Both the position numbers and the translations under genes were made by a program. Of a stretch of 64,000 nt of DNA, positions 46,284 to 56,737 are shown one piece after another. The notes under the pieces are model-generated. The model saw nothing but the letters and a program-made list of their open reading frames with translations. It searched no databases and was not told the DNA's origin. The first letter of the stretch is position 1, and every line of letters starts with the position of its first letter. Origin of the DNA: Dryomyza anilis (taxonomy: Eukaryota; Arthropoda; Insecta; Diptera; Dryomyzidae); NCBI GenBank assembly GCA_951804985.1, contig OX638133.1:72794367-72858366 (forward strand), in the 5' to 3' direction.

Positions 46284-47558
46284 GGGGTAAAGTGGGAAAC
46301 TGTAAAATGTTTACAAAAATACTTTTTTAGTCTTTATCTTTCTCTTTCATGTTTTGTTTTTTTTATGAACAAAGTCAAATATATTAATTATAAAAAAATA
46401 AAATATGGTAATAAAAAAAGATTGATAAAGCAAGGAAAAATAAAAATAACATTTTGTATATAAACAACGCCTGTTGGAAAAATGAACAGATCAGTATTAG
46501 TACTGAACAAGATCTTAAAATGTGGACTAGTTCTTTTCTATGAGAGGAACCGATTATTAATCATGGGCTTGACATTGCGGCTAATCAGTTGACTGTTGAC
46601 ATTTTTAGACTAGTTCTTCTTTTCCTAGTTTGAACATTTATAGTTCCAGAACTAGTCTAAAGTGAACTTGAACAAAAAAAAATGTGATCCTGCAAAGTGA
46701 ACCCATATTTCGAAGTGGATGTAGTAGATTACGTTGACTAAAACGACTCATTTTCGAACTTCGAATTACTATTCTACTAAAATATATTGGAAATAAATTT
46801 CACATCATTCGTAATAGCAGTTTTAAAGTTATCGTGTATAGGCGGACAGACAGAAGTTCATATCTAAATTGACTCGGAAAGTGATGTTGACCAAGAAAAT
46901 ATATACTTTTTCATACCAGTCACGCCTACTAAGAGGCGCTAAAATATCTTCACATATATTTTATAACTTGTAACCCATGGGTATAGGGTATAAACATATT
47001 ATGCTATTTTTTTTAGTTAATACCCAATTGTAATGCTTCCACATGATTTTTTCTGTTCTCAAAACTTATCCATAGATTTATTTTATTTTTACATCATTTT
47101 CTTTAAAAATATACAGTCTAGTTTTGCAATATTACAAACTGTGCATCATCTTGCATTTTTAATTTTTCGCCATTTTTTAAATGCATTTTTTAATAAAATG
47201 TTGGTCGACAAAATTTACATTTTTCGAGTTCTTCTGTAGAGTTTTCTGAAACCAGTAAACCAATTCCAAACTATTGTAAGAAATGTTTATTGGATATTTA
47301 ATTATCTTTCATTCGATATAACAATTGAGTTTATGGGTTTTATTAAACGCGAGATATTTACAAATATATGTGACCACCTTTTTGAAAGCTCAGTACAAAA
47401 GTTATTGCCCGAAATCTCGTAATCCTATCCGTAGACATTTTTTTAATTCTTATATTCAAATTCTGCGAGTCATTTCCAATAATACAAAAATAATGGAATT
47501 TACTGCACAACCTTTTTTCTCATTTTGTTGTGTAGTGTTAGGTTTCCCACTTTACCCC
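46284..47558. mobile_element. Region bounded by 17-bp inverted repeats GGGGTAAAGTGGGAAAC
   Basis: GGGGTAAAGTGGGAAAC at 46284-46300 is exactly inverted at 47542-47558. A related word, GGGGAATCTAGAGTAAAATGGAACACG in two parts, lies further out near 46107. The interior includes a copy of module M (46745-46994) on the minus strand, so elements may be nested. There is no transposase frame. Whether the inverted words are true element ends is not proven. Confidence 0.4.
46745..46994 (-). repeat. Module M, diverged subfamily A copy
   Basis: Read on the minus strand from 46994: TTTATACCCTATACCC, GCGCCTCTTAGTAGGCGTGA, CTGGTATGAAAAAGTATATA and the GTCCGCC remnant. Upstream (plus strand, 46780-46850) CTACTAAAATATATTGGAAA and TTAAAGTTATCGTGTA correspond to the distal part of the copy at 51233-51855. 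It is more diverged than the other copies. Confidence 0.65.
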
Positions 47559-50500
47559 AGCAAATATTTTCCACTTAAAACCAATATCGCATTTTGAACA
47601 TAACATAGCACAATTTTCAACTATTTGCAAAACCCGTTTGTATTTCAATAGATATACAATATGCGATCATTTTAAACATATCGTCTTAATTAAAAAAGAT
47701 AATGTTTCTTACGTTTTGATAGTAAACACCAGCCTCTAAAAAACTATCGAAAACATATTTTTCACTTCTTCTCGAAATGCAATAAAAAGTTCTTCATTTG
47801 AGCTGAAGAAGCACTAGAAAATTGTTTTTATTTTTCTAAGTACAAAAACATGTCTACAAATTGAAATTTCCTGCATTTCCCTATGTCCCTCTTTAACACA
47901 GGTTTCCATATTCTTCTATAACATATTTGTTTTAAAAGTCTAGAAATACTAAAAATTTCGTAGCAAATATGTTGCCTGCAAAATAAATTTTTCCCTGTGT
48001 ACTTAAACTGAGAATTCAAACCGAATCGAAAACTATTTTGATTTCGGTTTTCTCCATTGATTTGATTTAGGTTTCCGTATTAAGTTTTACAACGAAACAG
48101 TTTCGGTATACTGATTTCAAGTTATGTTTTCGGAGTCGATTTTCGTTATTCTATTAATCATAATATTTGACAGTAATTTCAATATCTAATATTACTCTAC
48201 TCATAGAAGAACTAAAAACAAATTACATATAATTTTGAATAACAATTTTAATAACATAATTAAAAATTTGTAATATTAAAATTTGTTTAATTAATATTCA
48301 ATTTTGTATGTATTTTTTATACATTTTTTATTCTTTCGAAACTAGTAAAAAAATGAATATATTTCTATCAAATTTTGTATCGATTTTAAACTGTTATCGA
48401 TTTCTATGTCGATCGCTAATATAAACCAAATATATCAGGGGAATTGTGTTCAACATAATAAATTCAAAATATTGGATGGAAATATTTCTTATACATATTT
48501 TGAATATACCCAGTATACCAAACTGTTTCGATATCGCAACGAAAATGTTGCGAAATGTCGAAGAATATTTCCGATATCGATGCCATTTCTAGCAATGATA
48601 ATATAGGAAAATTTCTACCAAAACGGTCGGCCGATATCGAACCGAGATAATGAAGGTTTCTCGTTGCGAAAATTATTTCAGAATCGAACCGTTCTAGAAA
48701 CTCTTGACGACAGAATTGGGCTTTCTGATTGGTTTAAATAAATGCGTCATCTATATATGTCATCCGCAATGACAATACAAAAACAGAAAAAATCAAAAAG
48801 AAATTTCTTTACCTATCTCTCTCTCTCTATTTTGTATTATGTCTTTCGCATCATGGTTGTCGCCATCGCATTTATATATTTTTTTTATTCTACTGAATTT
48901 AATTTCGTAACACTATTACTAACCATCATCATTTTCCATTGCATTTTATTTTCCATCAGTTGCTCCTACTGGGTACTCTATATTAATTTGTCGTATATTA
49001 TTTTCATATTCAATTTCAATTTAAACAAAATAGTTTTCGAAAATGAGTCTACGAACTTAGCATGTGTTAACATTTTTTTTTTTTATTTCTGAACGAAAAT
49101 ATTTCTGACATCAAAAACAAAAATAAATAAAAAATGAAAATTCAAAGCTCACTATTTTCATACATTTATTTTTAATGAAATAAAGTGAAATTAACATAAA
49201 AATATAAAATAGTAATGTCTACTCTTTTTATTTTAAACAAAAGTAAATACAGCCATGAAGAAAAGGTCGCAGGACACCTGGTGACTTTATTTTTAAAATC
49301 GGAAACGAGTCGCAATCAAGAGTTCTTACATTTATTAACAAAGAAACGAAAATCGTTGCTTTTATAATAATGAAATTGACCTAATTCTTGCGGACAATGA
49401 CATTACTTGAACGCAAAAGAGTGTTCCAACTGTTCGGATCCAGCAGACGAAAGCAGGCATGTACCTGAAAGGAGGTACAAATGAATGCGAAAATCTTTAA
49501 AAATTAGTTTGGATATAGACATTTCAGAAAACTTCTAAACAATGGAATACAAAAACCATTAAAAATTAGTTTCCATATAATAACGAGATCGATTTTTTTT
49601 CTCGATGCCACTTCGAGAATTGTTCGATAAACTGGAGGCTCCGAGTCATGGTATACTGGGTAATTACATATTATTGTATCGATCCTTACCATTCGATCAA
49701 ATCATTTTTCACATAATATCAGTTTTTGAATTCTAATTAATTAAAATTGATGACTTTATAATATAAAATAAATGGTGTGACTGCCAGCCGAATTCACGTC
49801 ACTTCGTTCAAACGTCGTGTAACAAGGGTTAATTTAAAGTATGACTTCTAAATTATGTACCTTTTCAATACATATTAAGTACTTTAAAATTAAAACTTCT
49901 ATTTAGGTCTCTGCATAGTATTGTATTATATTACAATATTAAATATATGCCATATATTAGATGGTAAATTTTAAATAATAAGTTAATACAATTTTAACTA
50001 TGCCAACTTAAAAAAATAATAAATTCAAAAAATCTAACATTTTCTATGGCTCAAATTGTACGTTGGGCTCAATTATAGACACGATGAACTTGAATTGCAT
50101 GTCATGGAAAATTATGAAGACCTTCACTTTTAGCCACAGGTCAAGTGTATGAAATTTAACAACAATTTGTTTGCTATTTTTAGAACACACGAAATACAAA
50201 TTGATGCAAAAAATATGCATAACTAGAAACCGACAAATTTGTATTTACAGCTGTATATATTTTTTTTTATTTTTTCTATGAAGTGCAACTAATAGCAAAA
50301 CGTGACATATTATTTTGTAACTTGTTTTCGTTTTTTTAAATTTTTCCAAATTTACCATGAATATTTTTTGAACAAAAACAATGTTCATTTCCACGACAAG
50401 TTTGATTTTTTTATAATAAAAAAAAAGAATTAACTGCATGTGAAAAATATACCTATATAGTTTATTGTGGTGTTTTTTTAGAAAAAAATTCTAAAAGCAC

Positions 50501-50584
50501 ATAGTATGCATTTTGCTTTATTTTTCTTTATAGCTTCATTCGTTAACAATAAATTTTGGGGACAATTTAAATTGGTTTAGCTTT
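47559..50584. other. AT-rich non-coding DNA
   Basis: CGATATCG- and GGTTTCGGTTTTC-type words recur at 48000-48120 and 48380-48700, likely an old repeat. A TCTCTCTCTCTCT run lies at about 48821. A 116-codon plus-strand frame (48742-49092) encodes an Ile/Phe-rich product with several hydrophobic stretches but no recognised family, and its codons follow AT bias. 49240-49820 is slightly GC-richer. Confidence 0.4.
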
Positions 50585-50765
50585 TAGCCAAAAATGTTTT
50601 CCGTTCAAAGAGAATAATTTTGACATTCCATTTCAAGTTTTCAATCATTTTTGTACAAAGAGAAATAATGGATCTAGCTAATGTTTTCCGTTTAAAAGAA
50701 TAATTTAGACATTTCATTTCAAGTTTTTAATCATCTTTGTACATTTGATCGAGCTAATTTAGTTT
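50585..50765 (+). repeat. Tandem duplication, about 95-bp unit, two copies
   Basis: AATGTTTTCCGTT, AAGAATAATTT, GACATTCCATTTCAAGTTTT, AATCATTTTTGTAC and GATCTAGCTA occur at about 50591-50681 and again, with a few changes, at about 50682-50758. Confidence 0.75.
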
Positions 50766-51232
50766 TAAATTCAAACCCAAACGAATAACGATTTCGACTA
50801 TTTTCCTCGTCACAGTACACGTATTGACTCAGTTTTAAAATTTATAACAACTTCGGTATGCTCACACCAAATAATGGTTTTCATTTCAGTTTTTCTATTA
50901 AAGTTATTTTGTATTAATGTTATTTTATTCATATGAAAATTTATATTCAACTTATTAAATAATTAATTTATATAAAAATAGATAAATATTAAGTTATTTG
51001 ACAAAAATTTAATGTATACTTTTTGTTTTTTTATTTTGGTTTACCCAAATTAAATTTTGAAAACGGTTTTCGATATCGGTTGTTTCTTGATTTTTGCATA
51101 ATGGTTTGGGCACTCTGTCGCTACCCAGCTTAAATCGGATGAAGAATGAAAACACCAGTCTTTTAGTATATATCTTCAATATTACTAAAATCCATTTGAA
51201 TTTAAACTACTTTTACCACAAAGTCATAAATC

Positions 51233-51855
51233 AAACGAGTAAGTTCGGTCACATGGAGCAGACTTTTATAGTCGGTCAAGCCCGACTATGGAATGGTCGG
51301 TCAAGCCCAACTATGGAATACCCTACACTCTTGGTGAATATATTAGTGGTTTAATTTGGTGGGATAATTTTTAATAATTTACGACTAAAATTTCCACTAC
51401 AAAGAATCGGTAAAAAATGAAAAAAAATACAAATGTCCGGCCACATTTTTGAAAAATATATTTTTAAGCGAATTCTTACAAAATGTTTTAAAATTTTATA
51501 AATATATATGTAATACTTTTCGAGTTATTCGTACCTAAATAGTAATATATAAATGAGTTGTATGGGAGGTGGGCGTGTCCGTTGACCGATTTTGCTCAAA
51601 TCTAAACTTCGAACCATTTTTTTGCTAAAACGTATTGAAACCAAATTTCATTACATTCTGACCATTATTTTTCAAGTTATCTTGTATCCGGTCAGACAGC
51701 AAGACAGACAGACGGAAAGACAGACGGACATGGCTAAACGGACTCGGGTAGTGATGCTGATCAACTTTTCCATACCGGACACGCCTCCTAAGGGGCGTTA
51801 CAATATATGCACAAAGTTAATATACCCTGTACCTTATAGTTGTAGGGTATAAAAA
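51233..51855 (-). mobile_element. Transposon T, right-end fragment with module M (subfamily A)
   Basis: The left edge AAACGAGT then AAGTTCGGTCACATGG equals the inverted right end of the copy at 18751, minus about 23 bp. Next is a 25-bp tandem duplication of GTCGGTCAAGCCC-type sequence (about 51271-51320), the ATACCCTACAC word, and then module M in reverse to TGTAGGGTATAAAAA at 51841-51855. Shared with 17978-18667 are CCTCCTAAGGGGCGTTACAA, ATTTCATTACATTCTGA and GGAGGTGGGCGTGTCCGTT. The left-arm part of T is missing. Confidence 0.75.
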
Positions 51856-52527
51856 TTGTGATGATAATTCGGTACACCTAATAAAAAGTCTCTTTACAAA
51901 TTTTCGGTTATTTTTAGAATTCATTAATCTCATTGTACTCTCATCTACCTTAAACGGCAACTGCATTTTATATTCTTTTCTATTTTTCAATAACTTGTTT
52001 TCACTAATAACATCAATGTATCTACCTCCAAATTTCATATTTTATCGAACCTTACTTACTGAATTTGCTTCGTATTTATTTTCCAGACCTTAACACAAAA
52101 CCGCACGTGATCAAAAACGGTAGTATTTCTAAAAATATAAAATAGGAATTCTCATATTAAGATTGCTTTAAGTTTGTTGCTCATCCTAAGTAACAATTCC
52201 CACCAGTATCCAGTCAGTTTTACTAGTCACTTAAACTTTTCTCTTTCTGGGCATTTCCCTTCCAGTAGATGACTAGTTTTACTAGCGAGTATACACATGT
52301 TGTTTAATAATAACATAATTAGAAATCATCATATAAATATTCAAACACATATATGTTTGCAAGGTCCTCGAAAATTATTTATTCTGAATATAAATATGTT
52401 TGAACGAAAACAAAAATATGTTTGGATGCCTTTAGAATAATGTTTTGCAATGCAATTATGCTTCTGTTTGCATAAAGCTCCAAAGATATATATAATGTTT
52501 GGGAGAGCCTTTTTTGCTTTTTTGCTG
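51856..52527. other. AT-rich DNA with repeat Z, copy 2 (about 52318-52515)
   Basis: The second half matches the two flanks of the MITE at 4053-4373: ATAAATATTCAAACACATAT continuing into ATGTTTGC, AACGAAAACAAAAATATGTT, AGCTCCAAAGATATAT and GTTTGGGAGAGCC. Since this copy lacks the MITE, it is a paralogous empty site. Confidence 0.65.
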
Positions 52528-52877
52528 AAAACCAGTTGGGAAGGTTAGATCACATGGGAAAATTTAAAGTAGGTGTAATTATGATAGTTAGGATTATCAA
52601 AATTATAGTCGGTCTAAGCCGACTATAAATACCCTACACATATGTGTGGTTTCCATTAAAAGTGGTATATAGGTCACCAGGGTATACGAATCCTGAAAAT
52701 AACTACAAACATTCAATCGCTGAAGAATTTCCATTCATTTGATACCCATATTTACAAATGGGTAGGTGTACCGAATTTCGATTTTTTTTTTGTGAACCAC
52801 ACGTCTTTTTGCCGGAAAACATTATTATAATGTATTTGAGCATGATATCAATATATATTTGACCAAAAAAGTTTACC

Positions 52878-53206
52878 AAAAAAGTGACCAAAAGAGTAGC
52901 CGCGGTAGCTCAGTGGTTAGTGCGTTGGACTGCGAGCCGAAAGGTCCCCGGTTCAAGACTGGACTGGGGCTAACAACATCTTTTCATAGAAACTTTTTCT
53001 ATACCGCGCTACCTCTCGTCAGTAAATGGCAAACCTACGAGAGTAAAACCATTGCCTATGAAAAGCTCTCACCCGCCGTTCGGATTCGGCAATAAACTGT
53101 AGGTCCCACCACTTTGAGTACAAATATAACACGCACAGCTCAAAATGGTGAGAGAGCTCGGCCGAAGTTCTATACAGGACTGTAGCGCCAAACTATTATT
53201 ATTATT
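52878..53206 (+). mobile_element. tRNA-derived SINE, about 329 bp, with 13-bp target-site duplication
   Basis: The insertion is flanked by AAAAAAGTTTACC at 52865-52877 and 53207-53219. The related transposon copy at 17431 reads straight across this point without it (ACCAAAAAAGTTTTCCTAAG, near 17757-17776), so both boundaries and the direction are well supported. The head (from about 52898) is tRNA-like, with A-box and B-box. The body has CGGATTCGGCAATAAACTGT, AGGTCCC, GAGAGCTCGGCCGAAG and GTAGCGCCAAAC, and the 3' end is a short (ATT)n tail. From memory, such a CTGTAGGTCCC...GAGCTCGGCC...GCGCCAA-(ATT)n tail occurs in fly SINE/LINE ends, but I cannot name the family. The 17-18 nt after the left duplication (AAAAAAGTGACCAAAAGA) look like an imperfect repeat of the target. 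Confidence 0.9.
52906..52960 (+). promoter_or_regulatory. RNA polymerase III internal promoter (A and B boxes) of the SINE
   Basis: The A-box is TAGCTCAGTGG at 52906-52916 and the B-box GGTTCAAGACT at 52950-52960, 33 nt apart, as in tRNA genes. Upstream, GCCGCGG could form the acceptor strand, but pairing of the T-arm and anticodon arm is poor, so this is a tRNA-like head and not a working tRNA gene. GCG would occupy the anticodon place, but I do not assign a source tRNA. TTTT (52980-52983) and TTTTT (52993-52997) just downstream could terminate pol III early. Confidence 0.8.
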
Positions 53207-53404
53207 AAAAAAGTTTACCTAAGCACGTATACATGAAAATTGATCTTTATATGTACATTTTATATGAGGTATTTGAACATAAGTGGTCGGATCATAGGTC
53301 ACAATGGACTGATCTCGCCAATTTTTTCGCACATACAGCGTAGGTATATTAGTAATCTAAGTTATAAGTTTCATTTATCTAGCTCTTCAATTTTAAAAGT
53401 AGTA

Positions 53405-53433
53405 GGGATTTCAACAGACAGACAGACAGACAG

Positions 53434-53522
<89 letters not shown>

Positions 53523-53704
53523 TATACAGACAGACATACAGACGGACAGACAGACGGACAGACGGACATCGCTAAATCGACTCAGGAGGTCATGCTGATC
53601 AGGAATATACATACTTTTCCATACCGGAGATGCTTCCTTCTGGGTGTTACAAACGGCGTACCAAACTGAATATACCCTTTCACTCCTAGTGTAGGGTATA
53701 AAAA
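53405..53704 (-). repeat. Module M, subfamily B, with expanded (GACA)n
   Basis: Read in reverse from 53704: TTTTTATACCCTACACTAGG, GTGAAAGGGTATATTCAGTT, GGTACGCCGTTTGTAACACC, GGAAGCATCTCCGGTATGGA, CTGATCAGCATGACCTCCTG, GTCGATTTAGCGATGTCCG. This is nearly the same as the copy at 19726. The GTCTGTC block, 4-5 units there, is enlarged here. Confidence 0.8.
53414..53568. repeat. (GACA)n microsatellite, about 155 bp
   Basis: About 38 tetranucleotide units of CAGA/GACA type with scattered GACGGACA and GATATACA variants. It sits exactly where the other module M copies have a few GTCCGTCTGTC units, and it ends into GGACATCGCTAAATCGACTC, the normal module sequence. Confidence 0.95.
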
Positions 53705-55694
53705 TTACATACATTTATACTGTATTATGCTAGTTTGTTTCGTATGTAATATTATGTACACAGAAAAAAAAATCGACGTAAATACAGCAATAAAAATTAA
53801 TTGTACACCATTCATTGGTCTAGCAATGATATTTTTGCCTTTTTCATGTATTGAGCAAACACATTTGCTACAAATGTTATTTGCATCCAAAAATATACCA
53901 ATAAATGATTTTGCTTAAGTAGGAAATTATTTAATTGGTATAGTCGACGTTTTAAAAGCAATTTTGTATATTCACAGTATTCTTATAATTCTTTTTTAGT
54001 TTATTAAAAAAGAATAATATAAATTCCTGTGAAAGTATATAACAAATATACTTTTCTGATGATGAAACATAATTAAATATGCAACTATTGGCATCATCAT
54101 CATTTTCAACGACACCAATAGAGTATGATCAAACTCTATAAGCGTTTCTTTTGACATGAACCAAATATGAACTGATATGCGCGCCAAACGCCAACTCAAA
54201 ATTCTAATTCTAAGCGAATTCCACCAATTTCACGAATTCCACGAACACACACCACGCAGTGTTATAGCGATCACTCACTGATATAACATTAACGCGGTAT
54301 ACGAATTCACATAGCTGTTGCCAGCAAATGCGATTGCTAATAAGATGAATGTGTACGCTAATACAATTAATAATTTATCGGCGCAGTTTTAGCAATAATT
54401 TTAATGTGTTGATTAACGTTTTTGGCTATACTTACGATTTTTTTTCTGTGTATGTTTCTAATCACAATTAAAAGAAAATGTTGTAAGTTTTTTTTAGGAT
54501 TTTATGCAAACAGTTAATTTGTAAATTTTTGCGAATTTTTTTATATTTGCTCTGCAGGCACAAAAGCATAAATTGCATATGGCAATGTTTTTGCTTCAAA
54601 TTGGAAACTTTTTTTTTAATATTAAAAATATAAATCATATTCAGACGAAATTTTATAAATGACTTACGGAATAATTTGGGTTATATTTATATTTCAAATG
54701 TAATAGACATTGATTGCTCAATTTTATTTGATATGATATTTTAAAAATATTTATATGCAGCATATTCGAGCTAAGGTTCAAATTTATATTGACTTCTGTA
54801 TGTTAAATGTATTTTCTAATAATATATTTTTGTAGCTACCATGTTTTGAATTTGTTCTTCTACATTGCCAGTTCTTGTTCGCATAGTTCGCTATAAACAT
54901 ATTTGAAACGTACATATTTTAATTAATCTGCTTATAACTTTTGTATTTGTTAGAATGATACAAATTTTCATTGCATTTACATGGAATTTCATGAAATGTT
55001 TGTGCATCATCTCTTTCAAATTTCTCTTCTTTGCCTTTGTTAAACAACAGAAAATTATTTGGTACCGGATGTGTGTTGTGCAACCATAACGGAAATGTAG
55101 ACCACATGCAAACATAAAATTGTTCATTCTGGCATAAGGCTAATAGTAGCATAAAGATGTTGTTTGTTAGCAATGTATAAAATGCTCTACTGCAGTGCAG
55201 TTTGAAACTCATTTCAAAATACTAAATGCAGACAATTGCAGTTTTGCTATACATCTTTTATTTAATACATGCAGCTGGTGTTTTCAACAGGACTCTGCTT
55301 TCAATAAACATTTCACAGTGGGTACCATGTACGCATTTCGCAATGAACATGGCAGACAAGAAAAACAGACAATACAGATAGAAACGGAAGAATTTCTGTA
55401 TTAAGACGCAACAGATACGGCAAGTAAATAAATAATACAATTATTTGAAGAATTGAGCAACATCAAATAGAAACAGCAATTCAACGTTGGTGAATACATT
55501 TGTTCAGTGAAAATTATTACTACGGGAAGAATTTTTCAACTGTCCTAGTTTTGATACTTTTAAATGAAACGAACCGGTGACTTTAACACGATGTTGTTCT
55601 AGGAAAGGGTAAAAATCACAGCATCTGAAGACTTTTAGATCAACCATTGGAAATGAAATTTTTAACGCAATTTTCGTAATAATTTTTTGAAAAT
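53705..55694. other. Non-coding DNA with one candidate TIR element
   Basis: 53757-54452 is bounded by TACACAGAAAAAAAAATCG and, inverted, TACACAGAAAAAAAATCG. The remainder is AT-rich to mixed. Short frames at 54891-55212 (minus), 55195-55404 (plus) and 55504-55740 (minus) have no recognised domains. CTACTGCAGTGCAGTTTG at about 55188-55205 holds a short CTGCAGTGCAG palindrome. Confidence 0.45.
53757..54452. mobile_element. Candidate MITE with TACACAGAAAAAAA ends (696 bp)
   Basis: The left end 53757-53775 and right end 54435-54452 are inverted copies of 18-19 bp apart from one extra A. No coding capacity. The A-run makes the match less telling than its length suggests, and a target-site duplication was not established. 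Confidence 0.4.
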
Positions 55695-56200
55695 TTTCCC
55701 AAGTGACCAAACATGACTTACTGGTTTCTTTTTCAGCCATAATTTATTGCATTTCAATTTTTCTAATAGTTCTTCAACTAATAAAAAAAATACAATTTCT
55801 AGTACTATTTCTAATAATATTTCTACTACCATTTCTACTACTATTTCTACTACTATTTCTACTACTATGTCTACTACTATTTCTACTACAATTTCTACTA
55901 CAATTTCTACCACTATTTGTACTGCTATTTCTGCTACCATTTCTACTACTATTTCTACTATTATTTCTACTACTATTTATAATACTATTTGTTTTTGATA
56001 AATTTCCCAACATGGCTAATTGGTTTCTTTTTCACCCAAAATGTATTACACTTCCATTTTTCTTAACGTTCTGCTACTCGTAATAAAACTACAAATTCAA
56101 ATACTATTTCTACTAATGTTTCTACCAATATTTCTACTAATGTTTCAACGATTTTTTCTATTATTACAACTTTTCTTTATACTAGCAATTTCACTACTTT
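55695..56200. repeat. 12-bp array (ATTTCTACTACT)n within a 0.3-kb tandem duplication
   Basis: ATTTCTACTACT units, with ATTTGTACTGCT and ATTTCTACAACA-like variants, run from about 55800 to 55990, about 16 copies; a weaker second run is at about 56095-56165. Each run is preceded by a similar lead (TTGGTTTCTTTTTCACCC against CTGGTTTCTTTTTCAGCC), so the whole unit of about 300 bp is duplicated in tandem. Frames are open on both strands through the array (VEIV or STTI repeats) because 12 is a multiple of three; none is likely real. Confidence 0.8.
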
Positions 56201-56482
56201 TTCTGCTACTAAATAAAGAAATATATATTCCATACATAAAAAAATCTCATATTCCATACATAAAAAAATCTTATATTCCAACCAATTCATTTTCAACTTT
56301 CGTCTAACAAAAAATCATCACTAATTATTTCAAAACAAAATTTATAACGCTTTAAATCACAGCAATTGCGTAAGCACGCCACCAACAGCATGCCACAGGA
56401 CAGAAGCGAAATTAGAAAATGCCAAATTTAGAGCAACATGTGACGCAGAAAACGCTTTTACATCATTTTTATTTTACAAACA

Positions 56483-56737
56483 ATGCAAAAGAAGCAAACA
56501 GCTAACGCAGCGATTCTATATAAATCAACAGCAACAACGTGCTCTGGCATTGCTGACAATGAAAGCCTTTTGCCAACGACAACAGATGCTGTTGCTGTTG
56601 CTACTGCTACTCAGCTTGCTGCAGTAGCAATGACAGCCAAGGCAACAACACTTGAGACAAATAGTAGTAGCAACGAGACAAAAATGAACACGTCTACACT
56701 AGGAGCAGCAGCAACTGCGTCAACGGCATCCCGTTAA
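56483..56737 (+). CDS. Possible small protein or 5' exon, Ala/Thr/Ser-rich, 84 aa
   Basis: An ATG in fair insect context (ACAAACAATG) opens 84 codons ending TAA. The product (MQKKQTANAAILYKSTATTC...) is rich in Ala, Thr and Ser with little Phe or Lys, unlike the AT-driven frames elsewhere in the window. GC content rises here and falls again after 56740. It contains CAG/CAA- and GCTGTTGCT-type triplet runs (opa-like), which occur in fly coding exons but also in introns and UTRs. No domain, signal peptide or known family is seen, and no neighbouring exon was found. It is the best protein-coding candidate of the window, and a weak one. Confidence 0.25.
   Translation: MQKKQTANAAILYKSTATTCSGIADNESLLPTTTDAVAVATATQLAAVAMTAKATTLETNSSSNETKMNTSTLGAAATASTASR

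Larger units (their letters stand above)
52528..53704 (+). mobile_element. Transposon T, second copy, rearranged and carrying a SINE
   Basis: It begins AAAACCAGTTGGGAAGGTTA and follows the left part of the 17431 copy closely: TATGATAGTTAGGATTATCA, GTATACGAATCCTGAAAATA, CATTCATTTGATACCCATAT, then TAAGCACGTATACA and AAGTGGTCGG. At about 53400 it changes to module M in reverse orientation (subfamily B, starting at GATTTCAACAGACAGAC), ending GTAGGGTATAAAAA at 53704. The SINE at 52878-53206 interrupts the left part. The normal right end of T is missing, so this copy is chimeric. Confidence 0.75.

Noticed and set aside
48660..48700. A second tRNA on the minus strand, suggested by a GGTTCGATTCT word
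   Set aside because: There is no A-box at the right distance and no cloverleaf. The word belongs to a region full of CGATATCG/GGTTCGAT-type repeats.
48742..49092. A 116-codon frame with hydrophobic stretches as a small membrane protein
   Set aside because: Phe/Ile-rich hydrophobic segments arise readily from T-rich DNA, and no homology or conserved feature was recognised.
52898..52972. A functional tRNA gene
   Set aside because: A- and B-boxes are good, but the T-arm and anticodon arm pair poorly and the unit is the head of a SINE with target-site duplications.
53414..53568. A CRISPR-like array
   Set aside because: It is a plain tetranucleotide microsatellite without spacers; other regular arrays in the window also lack unique spacers.
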